Below are positions 1-6,819 of a stretch of 7,033 nt of DNA, in pieces; position 1 is the first letter of the stretch, and every line of letters starts with the position of its first letter. The DNA comes from Acidobacteriota bacterium. GTDB lineage: Bacteria > Acidobacteriota > Vicinamibacteria > Vicinamibacterales > SCN-69-37. The notes beneath the pieces were generated by a model, which ran no database searches, was not told the origin of the DNA, and worked only from the letters and a program-made list of their open reading frames with translations. Both the position numbers and the translations under genes were made by a program. The stretch spans positions 1-7,033 of the forward strand of contig JANLHE010000193.1 of the NCBI GenBank assembly GCA_024653875.1. Reading direction: 5' to 3'.

Positions 1-2
1 CC

Positions 3-1076
3 GCGGGCGGTTTTGATCCGGTCAAGCTGAAGGCGGCGGTCGACTTCGCGATTGAAAACGAGAATCCTGCCATCAAGGATCTCGCCGTAGACGTGCCAAA
101 CACGTTCAGGCGCGAGGCGCCGTACAACGCACTGATTGGCCCGACGGCGCGGCGCGCGGCAGCTAACGGCCTCATCATTCGCGGGGGGCGTATCGTGGCG
201 GAGTGGGGCGATACCGCGCGGCCAGACATGACCTTCAGTGCGACAAAGACGTTTTTGTCGACGGTCGTCGGCGTGGCGTACGACCGCGGGCTCATTCGCG
301 ACGTGAACGATCGGGTGGCCGGGTACATGCCCGCGAACAACGACATGTTCACGTCAGAGAAGAACGCGCCCGTCACATGGGACCATCTCCTTCGGCAGAC
401 GAGCGACTGGGAGGGCACGTTGTGGGGCAAGCCCGATTGGGCCGATCGTCCCGTCGGCGACACCGAAGAGCAGCGGCGCAACCGGCCGAAGTTCCCCGCG
501 GGCACGAACTACAAGTACAACGACACACGCGTGAACGCCCTGGCGCTCGCCGCGCTGCAGGTCTGGCGCGATCCGCTGCCGCTTGTGTTGCGGCGCGAAA
601 TCATGGAGCCGATAGGCGCGTCGAGCACGTGGCGCTGGGAGGGTTATGAGAACTCGTGGGTGGATCTCGACGGTCGCAAGGTGCAGGCGTCCACGGGTGG
701 CGGCCACTGGGGCGGCGGCATGTTCATCAGCGCGTTTGATCTGGCGCGGTTTGGTTACCTCTTTTTGCGTAACGGCACCTGGGGTGATCGCCGTCTGGTC
801 TCGGAGAAGTGGATCGGCATGGCGCGCACGGGCGGCGTCAACCCCGAGTACGGCTTCATGAACTGGTTCCTCAATCCCGGGCGCAAGTCCCTGCCGTCGG
901 TGCCCGCGTCCACCGTGACCTTCCGCGGCAACGGCCAGAACATCGTCTATCTCGACTGGGAGCACGATCTCGTGGTGGTCGTGCGCTGGATCAAGGGCGG
1001 CCGCGCGAATGGCGCCACCACGGGCAGCGCGCTCGACGACTTCCTGGGGAAAGTCGTTGGCGCGATCAATCGATAA
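3..1076 (+). CDS. Serine hydrolase, beta-lactamase/penicillin-binding-protein-like family (5' partial)
   Basis: The reading frame is open from the window edge, so the gene starts upstream. A GTG at 93 is available but lies inside continuous coding sequence. Counting residues from that GTG, the family's S-x-x-K box is SATK (Ser49 nucleophile, Lys52). The helix after it ends in HLLRQTSDWEG, the equivalent of the usual HLLTHTSG. The second box appears as YKYND, with Tyr142 the likely general base and Asp144 where class C enzymes have Asn. A glycine-rich GGHWGGGMFIS segment and a C-terminal GNG in FRGNGQN stand where the HTG/KTG box is expected. These features fit the PF00144 family (esterases, D-aminopeptidases, class C beta-lactamases). 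The substrate cannot be told; an esterase or peptidase is more likely than a true beta-lactamase because the YxN and KTG boxes are changed. No signal peptide is visible because the N-terminus is missing. It converges on moaA with no intergenic base. Confidence 0.85.
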   Translation, partial: AGGFDPVKLKAAVDFAIENENPAIKDLAVDVPNTFRREAPYNALIGPTARRAAANGLIIRGGRIVAEWGDTARPDMTFSATKTFLSTVVGVAYDRGLIRDVNDRVAGYMPANNDMFTSEKNAPVTWDHLLRQTSDWEGTLWGKPDWADRPVGDTEEQRRNRPKFPAGTNYKYNDTRVNALALAALQVWRDPLPLVLRREIMEPIGASSTWRWEGYENSWVDLDGRKVQASTGGGHWGGGMFISAFDLARFGYLFLRNGTWGDRRLVSEKWIGMARTGGVNPEYGFMNWFLNPGRKSLPSVPASTVTFRGNGQNIVYLDWEHDLVVVVRWIKGGRANGATTGSALDDFLGKVVGAINR

Positions 1077-2099
1077 CTATCCTCCCCGCGTGTGCATCTC
1101 GAGGTGGGCGTCCTTCTTGAGGACGCGAAGGGGGATGTAGGTGCCGCGATCGCGCACGGACCGGCGTTCTTCGGCGCCGCGATCCGCGCGGCCTTTCCAC
1201 ACCGCGCGCAGCAGGTTCAGCAGCGTCTCGTGTGACGCGCCGGCGCGGAGCGGGCGGCGAAGGTCGGTACCGTGCTGGGCATACAGACACAGCAGCAACA
1301 CGCCGTCTGCCGTCAGCCGCGCCCGGTCGCAGGTCCGGCAGAACGGCTGCGTGGTGGACGCGATGACGCCAAACGCGAGGCCATCCGGCAGCTGAAAGCG
1401 ATCGGCTGGCGCGGACGCGGGACTGGGCAGGGGCTGGATCGGCCCGTACGCCGCGGCGATGCGATCCAGTATCTGGGCGCGCGAGAACACGGCCTCCGGC
1501 CGCCAGTGCGTGGCACCGCCCACGTCCATGTATTCGATGAAACGGACTTCCGCGCCGACCGATCGACCGTACTCCAGCAGGTCGCCGAGCTCATCGTCAT
1601 TGTCCCCGGCGGTGATGACTGAGTCGATCTTCAGATCGGTGAAACCGGCGCGGCGGGCCGCGTCGATCCCGGCCAATACCTGCGGCAACGCGTCGCGGCG
1701 GGTGAGTGCCTGAAAGCGATCGCGCCGTACCGTATCAAGGCTGACCGTCACGCGGTGGAGGCCCGCGGCCTTGAGGTCCGCGGCCGCGTCGCCGAGCAGG
1801 ACGCCGTTGGTGGTCAGCGCCAGGTCCGTGAGCCACGGACGGGCGGCCAACTGCGCCACCAGCGACGGCAGGTCGCGCCGCATCAGCGGTTCGCCGCCGG
1901 TGAGCCGCACCCGGTCCACGCCCATTTCCCCGAACAGGTCCGCCAGGTGGACGGTTTCCTCGAACGACAGCACGTCCTCGCGCGGCAGCCAGAGGTACTC
2001 GTCTTCGGGCATGCAGTAGTGGCAGCGCAGGTTGCACCGGTCCGTCACCGAGAGCCGCAAGCTGCGCAGCGGCCGGCCGAGCGTGTCGAGCGTGGACAT
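1077..2099 (-). CDS. moaA: GTP 3',8-cyclase MoaA (radical SAM, molybdenum cofactor step 1)
   Basis: The 340-residue product converts GTP to 3',8-cyclo-7,8-dihydro-GTP in the cytoplasm, the first step of molybdenum cofactor synthesis. The N-terminus has LRLSVTDRCNLRC, and the radical SAM cluster cysteines are Cys22, Cys26 and Cys29 (CxxxCxxC). GGEP at 68-71 is the SAM-binding motif. The second, substrate-binding 4Fe-4S site is Cys254, Cys257 and Cys271, with the conserved Arg259 and Arg261 between them (CDRARLTADG). The chain ends in Gly-Gly, the conserved MoaA tail inserted into the active site. Length is normal for the family. The usual K-x-N-x-V segment reads KIDSV (residues 157-161), a minor variation. 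The ATG at 2099 gives the family's standard N-terminus. No clear Shine-Dalgarno precedes it; a GATAAT hexamer sits 8 nt upstream. No other moa genes lie in the window, so the gene is solitary here and divergent from the M20 gene. Confidence 0.97.
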   Translation of the reverse strand: MSTLDTLGRPLRSLRLSVTDRCNLRCHYCMPEDEYLWLPREDVLSFEETVHLADLFGEMGVDRVRLTGGEPLMRRDLPSLVAQLAARPWLTDLALTTNGVLLGDAAADLKAAGLHRVTVSLDTVRRDRFQALTRRDALPQVLAGIDAARRAGFTDLKIDSVITAGDNDDELGDLLEYGRSVGAEVRFIEYMDVGGATHWRPEAVFSRAQILDRIAAAYGPIQPLPSPASAPADRFQLPDGLAFGVIASTTQPFCRTCDRARLTADGVLLLCLYAQHGTDLRRPLRAGASHETLLNLLRAVWKGRADRGAEERRSVRDRGTYIPLRVLKKDAHLEMHTRGG

Positions 2100-2107
2100 C
2101 CCCGTTG

Positions 2108-2113
2108 ATTATC
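2108..2113 (-). promoter_or_regulatory. Putative moaA -10 element, start-proximal
   Basis: On the minus strand GATAAT (5 of 6 to TATAAT) is separated by 8 nt from the moaA ATG at 2099. The predicted transcription start is about 2101, giving a leader of only 1-2 nt. No convincing -35 hexamer is seen at 16-18 nt. The hexamer forms one arm of a dyad with the divergent M20 -10 element. Confidence 0.5.
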
Positions 2114-2131
2114 CCCGGAAAGGCGCCGGTC

Positions 2132-2161
2132 TATAATCCCTGGCGTGAACCCGACTGGAGG
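2132..2161 (+). promoter_or_regulatory. Putative promoter -10 and ribosome binding site of the M20 peptidase gene
   Basis: A perfect TATAAT at 2132-2137 predicts transcription start near 2144. GGAGG at 2157-2161 lies 4 nt before ATG 2166. This decides the start codon: the in-frame GTG at 2145 would lie at the very 5' end of the transcript with no ribosome binding site. The best -35 at normal spacing, TTATCC at 2109-2114, is weak and overlaps the divergent moaA -10. Confidence 0.7.
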
Positions 2162-2165
2162 TCGT

Positions 2166-3771
<1,606 letters not shown>

Positions 3772-3785
<14 letters not shown>

Positions 3786-4047
3786 AGCTGGATTCACACG
3801 AGGCATGAAGGATGTCGCGACGTACGCCCTCCTTCAGCTCCGCCAGCGTCCTGGGCTTGGGAGGTTTCGAAAACAACGACCGGTGCATGTCCACCGACGT
3901 GTACCGGCCGACCCGACGAACCACGACCTCCTCGCCGGTATCGTGCCACTCTAGGACTGAGCCCGGGCCGATGCCGAGCTTTCGGCGAACCTGAGCGGGA
4001 ACCGAGATCTGGCTCTGCGCCGTGAGCCTCGAATGCGCGATCGACAT
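3772..4047 (-). CDS. AbrB/MazE/SpoVT-type antitoxin, orphan
   Basis: The 91-residue protein has a swapped-hairpin AbrB DNA-binding domain at residues 7-45: SRLTAQSQISVPAQVRRKLGI followed by GPGSVLEW and EEVVVRRV. The C-terminal part (GRYTSVDMHRSLF, then PPKPRTLAELKEGVRRDIL) is the toxin-binding tail of VapB/MazE antitoxins that normally precede a PIN toxin. I chose ATG 4047 because the family begins MxIAHSR; a GTG at 4077 would add ten atypical residues. No toxin gene follows: the next sequence downstream is the convergent M20 gene, and the two stops overlap by 14 bp. Relatives commonly end with a short basic tail soon after the RR. Here the tail HASCESSSTAS is non-basic, and part of it is encoded by one arm of the inverted repeat bracketing the island. 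It is therefore probably an antitoxin left over after toxin loss, possibly with a replaced C-terminus. It could still regulate other loci. Confidence 0.85.
3796..3812 (+). repeat. Left copy of 17-bp inverted repeat bracketing the toxin-antitoxin island
   Basis: ACACGAGGCATGAAGGA is present here and, perfectly inverted, at 4929-4945. It lies inside the 3' end of the abrB-like gene, just past the M20 stop codon. Weaker similarity continues outward: AGAGCT at 3784-3789 is matched by AGCTCT at 4951-4956 with a one-base indel. Confidence 0.75.
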
Positions 4048-4052
4048 GGAGC

Positions 4053-4060
4053 CAATATTG
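4053..4060. promoter_or_regulatory. Palindrome and possible -10 of the abrB-like gene
   Basis: CAATATTG is a perfect 8-bp palindrome just upstream of ATG 4047 on the minus strand. It contains AATATT (4 of 6 to TATAAT), which ends 6 nt before the start codon. It could be a start-proximal -10 and/or an operator for autoregulation. No Shine-Dalgarno is seen. A site this short could also be chance. Confidence 0.3.
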
Positions 4061-4139
4061 CCACGGTAATGAGCCACGCGGCGAGCACGCCTTTGCGGTT
4101 CAGTTCATGGTTCCACGCGAGCCACATATGCGCCTTGTC

Positions 4140-4235
4140 GGTCAACGATCGGCGCCCACTCGCGAGCCGCACACATGACGGGCTCGTGCAGCCCGTTCAC
4201 CGGTGCGGCTCGTCGGGTGCAGCGCCTTGTTGGGC
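4140..4235 (-). repeat. attC-like integron recombination site (96-bp imperfect palindrome)
   Basis: The ends look like integron core sites. On the minus strand GCCCAAC (4235-4229) matches RYYYAAC fully, and GTTGACC (4146-4140) matches GTTRRRY at 6 of 7. Between them the two halves pair as in an attC hairpin: CAAC/GTTG (4143-4146 with 4229-4232), GGCGC/GCGCC (4151-4155 with 4222-4226), CAC/GTG, then a perfect 10-bp stem CGAGCCGCAC/GTGCGGCTCG (4163-4172 with 4203-4212). The apex carries a further 7-bp hairpin ACGGGCT/AGCCCGT (4178-4184 with 4190-4196, 5-nt loop), like a variable terminal structure. In the minus orientation it directly follows the antitoxin-like gene, whose stop lies inside it, as expected for a gene cassette. 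It could instead be a dispersed palindromic repeat or act as a transcript-end hairpin. No integrase is in view. Confidence 0.6.
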
Positions 4236-4400
4236 AGCCAGTCTGAACAACCGGAGCAGCGTCGGGTCCGTCGGCGGGTTTGCGCGCAGCCACTCGTTCT
4301 GCTCCTGAACTGACATCGAGGCAATCCTGGCGCTGATCACGCCTCGAGCATCCCGCATCAGTTTCACGGCATCGAATGCCTTGGTGGTTGAACTACTCAT
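4197..4400 (-). CDS. Small antitoxin-like protein partnered with the PIN toxin
   Basis: The 67-residue protein follows the PIN toxin on the same strand and overlaps it by 8 bp (ATGAGTAG holds this start and the toxin stop), so the two are translationally coupled. The core FDAVKLMRDARGVISARI followed by ASMSVQEQNEWLR (residues 9-39) resembles the short helical proteins found next to this PIN subfamily: a FD-x-V-x-(M/L)-x-R helix, then MS-x-E-E-x-x-x-(W/Y)-(L/F). It has no recognisable DNA-binding domain, so its antitoxin role is inferred from position and this pattern. Residues 56-67 (AQQGAAPDEPHR) are encoded inside the attC-like palindrome, so the C-terminus was probably set by cassette joining rather than by the family. 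The order toxin then antitoxin is the reverse of canonical vapBC. Confidence 0.7.
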   Translation of the reverse strand: MSSSTTKAFDAVKLMRDARGVISARIASMSVQEQNEWLRANPPTDPTLLRLFRLAAQQGAAPDEPHR

Positions 4401-4851
4401 CGCCGAGGACCTCCCGTGGCGAACGAATGTCGACCGCCGGATACCCCATCCGGCGGTTCACGTCATGGTACCCGTGAATCCGCTGCAAGTTGACGATGTG
4501 CCGGAAGTTCCAGCTTACCAGCACATCGACACGTGCGACCGAAGCCATCGCAATGTGCTCGGCGTCCGCCAGCATCCCTGGCCCCAGCACTCGCTCTGCC
4601 AAGTAGCGCTGAGCGAGTTCCGCGGCTGGCGCGGTCAAACGTAACAGCTCGACGTGACCATCCGGCACGGCACGAAGCACCTCGCGGACCACGGCCGGCG
4701 CCGTCTCAAGTTCTCGGAGCGTCAGTTCGGAAAGCACGAGACGCAGGTCGCCCCGGACGAACGCATCCAAGAGTCGGCGCGAGGGAACCCGGAACTCGTC
4801 GTCTTCGCAACCGCCGATGACCGACGTGTCCGCATGGATTCGATCAACCAC
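4393..4851 (-). CDS. PIN-domain toxin, VapC-like ribonuclease
   Basis: The 152-residue product is a PIN-domain protein. PIN toxins are Mg-dependent RNases that block translation. Acidic positions are Asp8 in ADTSVIGG, Glu47 in LTLRELETAP and Asp96 in ADAEHIAMA. The fourth site is Asn115 in DVLVSWNFRHIVN, a hallmark of the subfamily with LVSWNF-x-HIVN followed by a VN-x-R-x-GY-x-x-x-x-IR-x-PREV end, seen here as VNRRMGYPAVDIRSPREVL. The start is GTG 4851, which gives the expected short lead to the first Asp. A TAAAAT box ends 6 nt before it, so the mRNA may be leaderless. An inverted repeat overlaps that box. The downstream gene overlaps by 8 bp and is its probable antitoxin. The gene is intact, with no frameshift. 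The exact RNA target is unknown. Confidence 0.88.
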   Translation of the reverse strand: MVDRIHADTSVIGGCEDDEFRVPSRRLLDAFVRGDLRLVLSELTLRELETAPAVVREVLRAVPDGHVELLRLTAPAAELAQRYLAERVLGPGMLADAEHIAMASVARVDVLVSWNFRHIVNLQRIHGYHDVNRRMGYPAVDIRSPREVLGDE

Positions 4852-4857
4852 GGTCCT

Positions 4858-4885
4858 ATTTTACGCCTGTGACCGTGTGGCGTAA
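4858..4885 (-). promoter_or_regulatory. Putative promoter and operator of the toxin-antitoxin pair
   Basis: On the minus strand TAAAAT (4863-4858, 5 of 6 to consensus) lies 6 nt before GTG 4851, placing the predicted transcription start on the start codon. A perfect 7-bp inverted repeat, TTACGCC at 4861-4867 and GGCGTAA at 4879-4885 with an 11-nt spacer, overlaps the -10 and the spacer region. This is where a toxin-antitoxin complex would bind to repress its own operon. No good -35 is visible. Confidence 0.5.
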
Positions 4886-4928
4886 CGACCTTCGGTCCCC
4901 CCGCCAGGCCGGAGAGCGTTCCTCCATG

Positions 4929-4945
4929 TCCTTCATGCCTCGTGT
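4929..4945 (-). repeat. Right copy of 17-bp inverted repeat bracketing the island
   Basis: This is the exact reverse complement of 3796-3812. It lies between the toxin promoter and the carbonic anhydrase promoter. The surrounding sequence has a loose 9-nt periodicity (CCTCCATGT then CCTTCATGC), so the repeat may belong to a dispersed intergenic family rather than be the end of a transposon. Confidence 0.7.
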
Positions 4946-4971
4946 TCAGTAGCTCTTTCGGCAGGGGCCTT

Positions 4972-4977
4972 TATAAT
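4972..4977 (+). promoter_or_regulatory. Putative -10 of the gamma carbonic anhydrase gene, start-proximal
   Basis: A perfect TATAAT ends 9 nt before ATG 4987. The predicted transcription start is about 4984, so the leader is 3 nt or less and there is no room for a ribosome binding site. No good -35 is seen at 16-18 nt. Confidence 0.6.
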
Positions 4978-4986
4978 CGGCTGTGA

Positions 4987-5499
4987 ATGAGCATCAGACC
5001 CTATCTCGGTAAGCTTCCGGTTATCCAGCCCAGCGCGTTCATCGACGAGAGCGCGCAGGTGATTGGCGACGTCGTCATCGGCGCCGAAAGCAGCGTCTGG
5101 ATGCAGGTCGTGATTCGCGGCGACGTGAACTACATCCGCATCGGCGACCGTTCCAACGTGCAGGACGGGACCATCGTCCACGTCCAGCACGACACCGATC
5201 CAACGGTGATTGGCAACGACGTGACGATTGGCCACGGCGCGGTGGTGCACGGCTGCACGATTCACGACCGGGTGCTGGTGGGCATGGGGGCCATCATCCT
5301 GAACGGCGCCGAGGTCGGCGAAGACTGCATCATCGCCGCCGGGGCGCTCCTGACCGAAGGGACCGTGATTCCGCCCCGCTCCATGGTGATGGGCAGTCCC
5401 GGCAGGGTCCGGCGGCCCCTGAGCGCCGCGGATGTAGCCATGATTCGCGAGTTCTCCGGCAATTACGTGCGGTATCGCCTCGACTACATGCCCAGGTAG
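4987..5499 (+). CDS. Gamma-class carbonic anhydrase family protein (YrdA/PaaY-like)
   Basis: The 170-residue protein is a left-handed beta-helix built of hexapeptide repeats such as VIGDVV, VIGNDV, VLVGMG and IIAAGA. It is cytoplasmic, with no signal peptide. The three predicted zinc ligands are His65 (in IVHVQH), His83 (IGHG) and His88 (VVHGC), the pattern of the Cam/YrdA family. Arg44 and Asp46 (IRGDVNYIRIG) and Gln59-Asp60 (NVQDG) match the conserved active-site and trimer-interface residues. Members trimerise and bind metal between subunits; some hydrate CO2 and others have no proven activity. The Cam proton-shuttle acidic loop seems absent, as in most short homologs, so catalysis is not certain. 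ATG 4987 gives a typical N-terminus (MSIRPYLGKLP). hisS follows 48 bp later with its own promoter. Confidence 0.95.
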   Translation: MSIRPYLGKLPVIQPSAFIDESAQVIGDVVIGAESSVWMQVVIRGDVNYIRIGDRSNVQDGTIVHVQHDTDPTVIGNDVTIGHGAVVHGCTIHDRVLVGMGAIILNGAEVGEDCIIAAGALLTEGTVIPPRSMVMGSPGRVRRPLSAADVAMIREFSGNYVRYRLDYMPR

Positions 5500-5502
5500 C
5501 GG

Positions 5503-5532
5503 TTGGTGCCCGGGAGCATCCCCCGGCATAAT
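5503..5532 (+). promoter_or_regulatory. Putative hisS promoter with overlapping hairpin
   Basis: TTGGTG (5503-5508) and CATAAT (5527-5532) are spaced by 18 nt, a good sigma70-type match. The predicted start is near 5539, leaving a leader of about 9 nt before ATG 5548. An imperfect hairpin, TGCC(C)GGG at 5507-5514 pairing with CCCGGCA at 5522-5528, fills the spacer. It has no T-run, so it is not a standard terminator. Confidence 0.55.
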
Positions 5533-5547
5533 GGACATGTAACAGCG

Positions 5548-6819
5548 ATGATTGCAGCGATACGCGGAACTCACGACATCCTTCCAGGCGAGGTCGACAA
5601 ATGGCAGTACGTGGAGCGGTACGCGCGCACCCTGTGCGAGCGCTACGGCTACGCTGAACTGCGCACGCCGGTCATCGAACGCGAAGAACTGTTTGCGAAG
5701 GGCACCGGCGAGTCCACCGACATCGTCCAGAAGGAGATGTACGCGTTCACCGACAAGGGCGGCGAACGCGTCACCCTGCGCCCCGAAGCAACCCCCAGCA
5801 TGGTGCGGGCGTACATCGAGCACAACCTGGAACACACGCTGCCGGCGGCCAAGCTCTACGCCATGGGGCCGATGTTCAGGTACGAGCGGCCGCAGAAGGG
5901 CCGGTATCGCCAGTTTCACCAGTTGGACGTCGAGGTCTTCGGCATGGAAGACCCGGCCGTGGACGCGGAGGTCATCGACCTGGCGTGGTCGCTCGTCACC
6001 GGACTCGGCATCGCGCAGGCGGAACTGGTCGTCAACTCGGTGGGGTGTCCGGCCTGCCGGCCCGCGTTTCAGCAGGCGCTGCTGGCCGCCCTTGGCGACA
6101 ACCTCGCGAAGCTGTGCGGCGACTGCCAGCGGCGATCCGCCACCAATCCGCTGCGCATCTACGACTGCAAGGTGCCCGCCGATCAGCCCATCATCGACGG
6201 ATTGCCGCACTCGGTGGACTATCTGTGCGACGCCTGCGCGACCCACTTCGCAGGCGTGAAGTCGCACCTGGATGCGATTGGAATTCCCTGGACGCAGTCG
6301 CACCGGCTGGTGCGTGGACTGGACTACTACGTTCGCACGACGTTTGAAGTGCTTGGGCAAGCTCTGGGCGCGCAGAACGCGCTGCTGGGCGGCGGCCGCT
6401 ACGACGGCCTGGTGAAGAAGCTGGGTGGAGCGGACAAGGCCGCGATTGGGTTTGCCGCCGGACTTGAGCGACTGGTGCTGGCGTTGCCCGAGTCGGCGCC
6501 GATCGGCACGCCGGCCCGGGCGTTCATCGTGGCGATCGGCGAGGACGGCCGCGCCGCCGCCTGGACCCTGCTGCGCGCGCTGCGCCAGGCCGGGGTGCCG
6601 GCGCAGATGGAACTGGAGGCCAGGGGGGTGCGGTCGCAGTTCAAGCGCGCGGACCGCCTGGCGGCCCGGGTCACGCTGATTGTCGGCGGCGACGAACTGG
6701 CGCGCGGGGAAGTCACCCTGCGCGACATGGCCACGGGGGAACAACGCGCCATTGCGCGGGATGCGGTCGTCACGACCGTGCGGGACGCGGTCGCCTCGAC
6801 CGTAGGAAACAAGTTGTGA
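5548..6819 (+). CDS. hisS: Histidine--tRNA ligase
   Basis: This 423-residue class II synthetase charges tRNA-His with histidine in the cytoplasm. The N-terminus IRGTHDILP is diagnostic. Motif 2 is FRYERPQKGRYRQFHQLDVE (110-129) with Arg111 and Glu113. The histidine-specific HisA motif is RGLDYY (256-261). GGGRYDGL (281-288) and motif 3, AIGFAAGLERL (299-309), follow. The anticodon-binding domain ends with RSQFKRADRLAA (362-373). Cysteine pairs at 167/170, 190/193 and 227/230 plus Cys207 lie in the insertion domain. These occur in many bacterial HisRS and may bind a metal. I chose ATG 5548 over an in-frame GTG at 5503 because the family starts right before AIRGTHD and because the promoter lies within 5503-5532. 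No Shine-Dalgarno is evident. The stop codon overlaps the aspS start, so the two form an operon. The length is normal. Confidence 0.98.
   Translation: MIAAIRGTHDILPGEVDKWQYVERYARTLCERYGYAELRTPVIEREELFAKGTGESTDIVQKEMYAFTDKGGERVTLRPEATPSMVRAYIEHNLEHTLPAAKLYAMGPMFRYERPQKGRYRQFHQLDVEVFGMEDPAVDAEVIDLAWSLVTGLGIAQAELVVNSVGCPACRPAFQQALLAALGDNLAKLCGDCQRRSATNPLRIYDCKVPADQPIIDGLPHSVDYLCDACATHFAGVKSHLDAIGIPWTQSHRLVRGLDYYVRTTFEVLGQALGAQNALLGGGRYDGLVKKLGGADKAAIGFAAGLERLVLALPESAPIGTPARAFIVAIGEDGRAAAWTLLRALRQAGVPAQMELEARGVRSQFKRADRLAARVTLIVGGDELARGEVTLRDMATGEQRAIARDAVVTTVRDAVASTVGNKL
6804..6807 (+). promoter_or_regulatory. Ribosome binding site deciding the aspS start
   Basis: AGGA ends 8 nt before GTG 6816, supporting that start over the in-frame GTG at 6825. 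Confidence 0.55.

Noticed and set aside
2145..2165. GTG start for the M20 gene seven codons upstream
   Set aside because: It would lie at the predicted transcription start without a ribosome binding site. ATG 2166 has GGAGG and begins a clean signal peptide.
3951..4172. Minus-strand ORF with a short hydrophobic stretch (KGVLAAWLITVAIL)
   Set aside because: It overlaps the well-supported abrB-like gene in another frame and has no ribosome binding site or family resemblance. At most it is a cassette remnant.
4142..4324. ORF reading NKALHPTSR on the minus strand
   Set aside because: It is another frame of the antitoxin gene and the attC-like palindrome. Such peptides come from translating the repeat.
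4887..4897. Small hairpin GACC-TTC-GGTC
   Set aside because: It is only 4 bp, has no T-run or gene end beside it, and can arise by chance in GC-rich DNA.
4856..4936. 26-codon minus-strand ORF (MKDMEERSPAW...) upstream of the toxin gene
   Set aside because: It has no ribosome binding site or promoter, starts inside the repeat and ends in the toxin -10 region. There is no evidence it is translated.
5503..5547. GTG start for hisS fifteen codons upstream
   Set aside because: The extension is not family-like and contains the predicted -35 and -10 elements.
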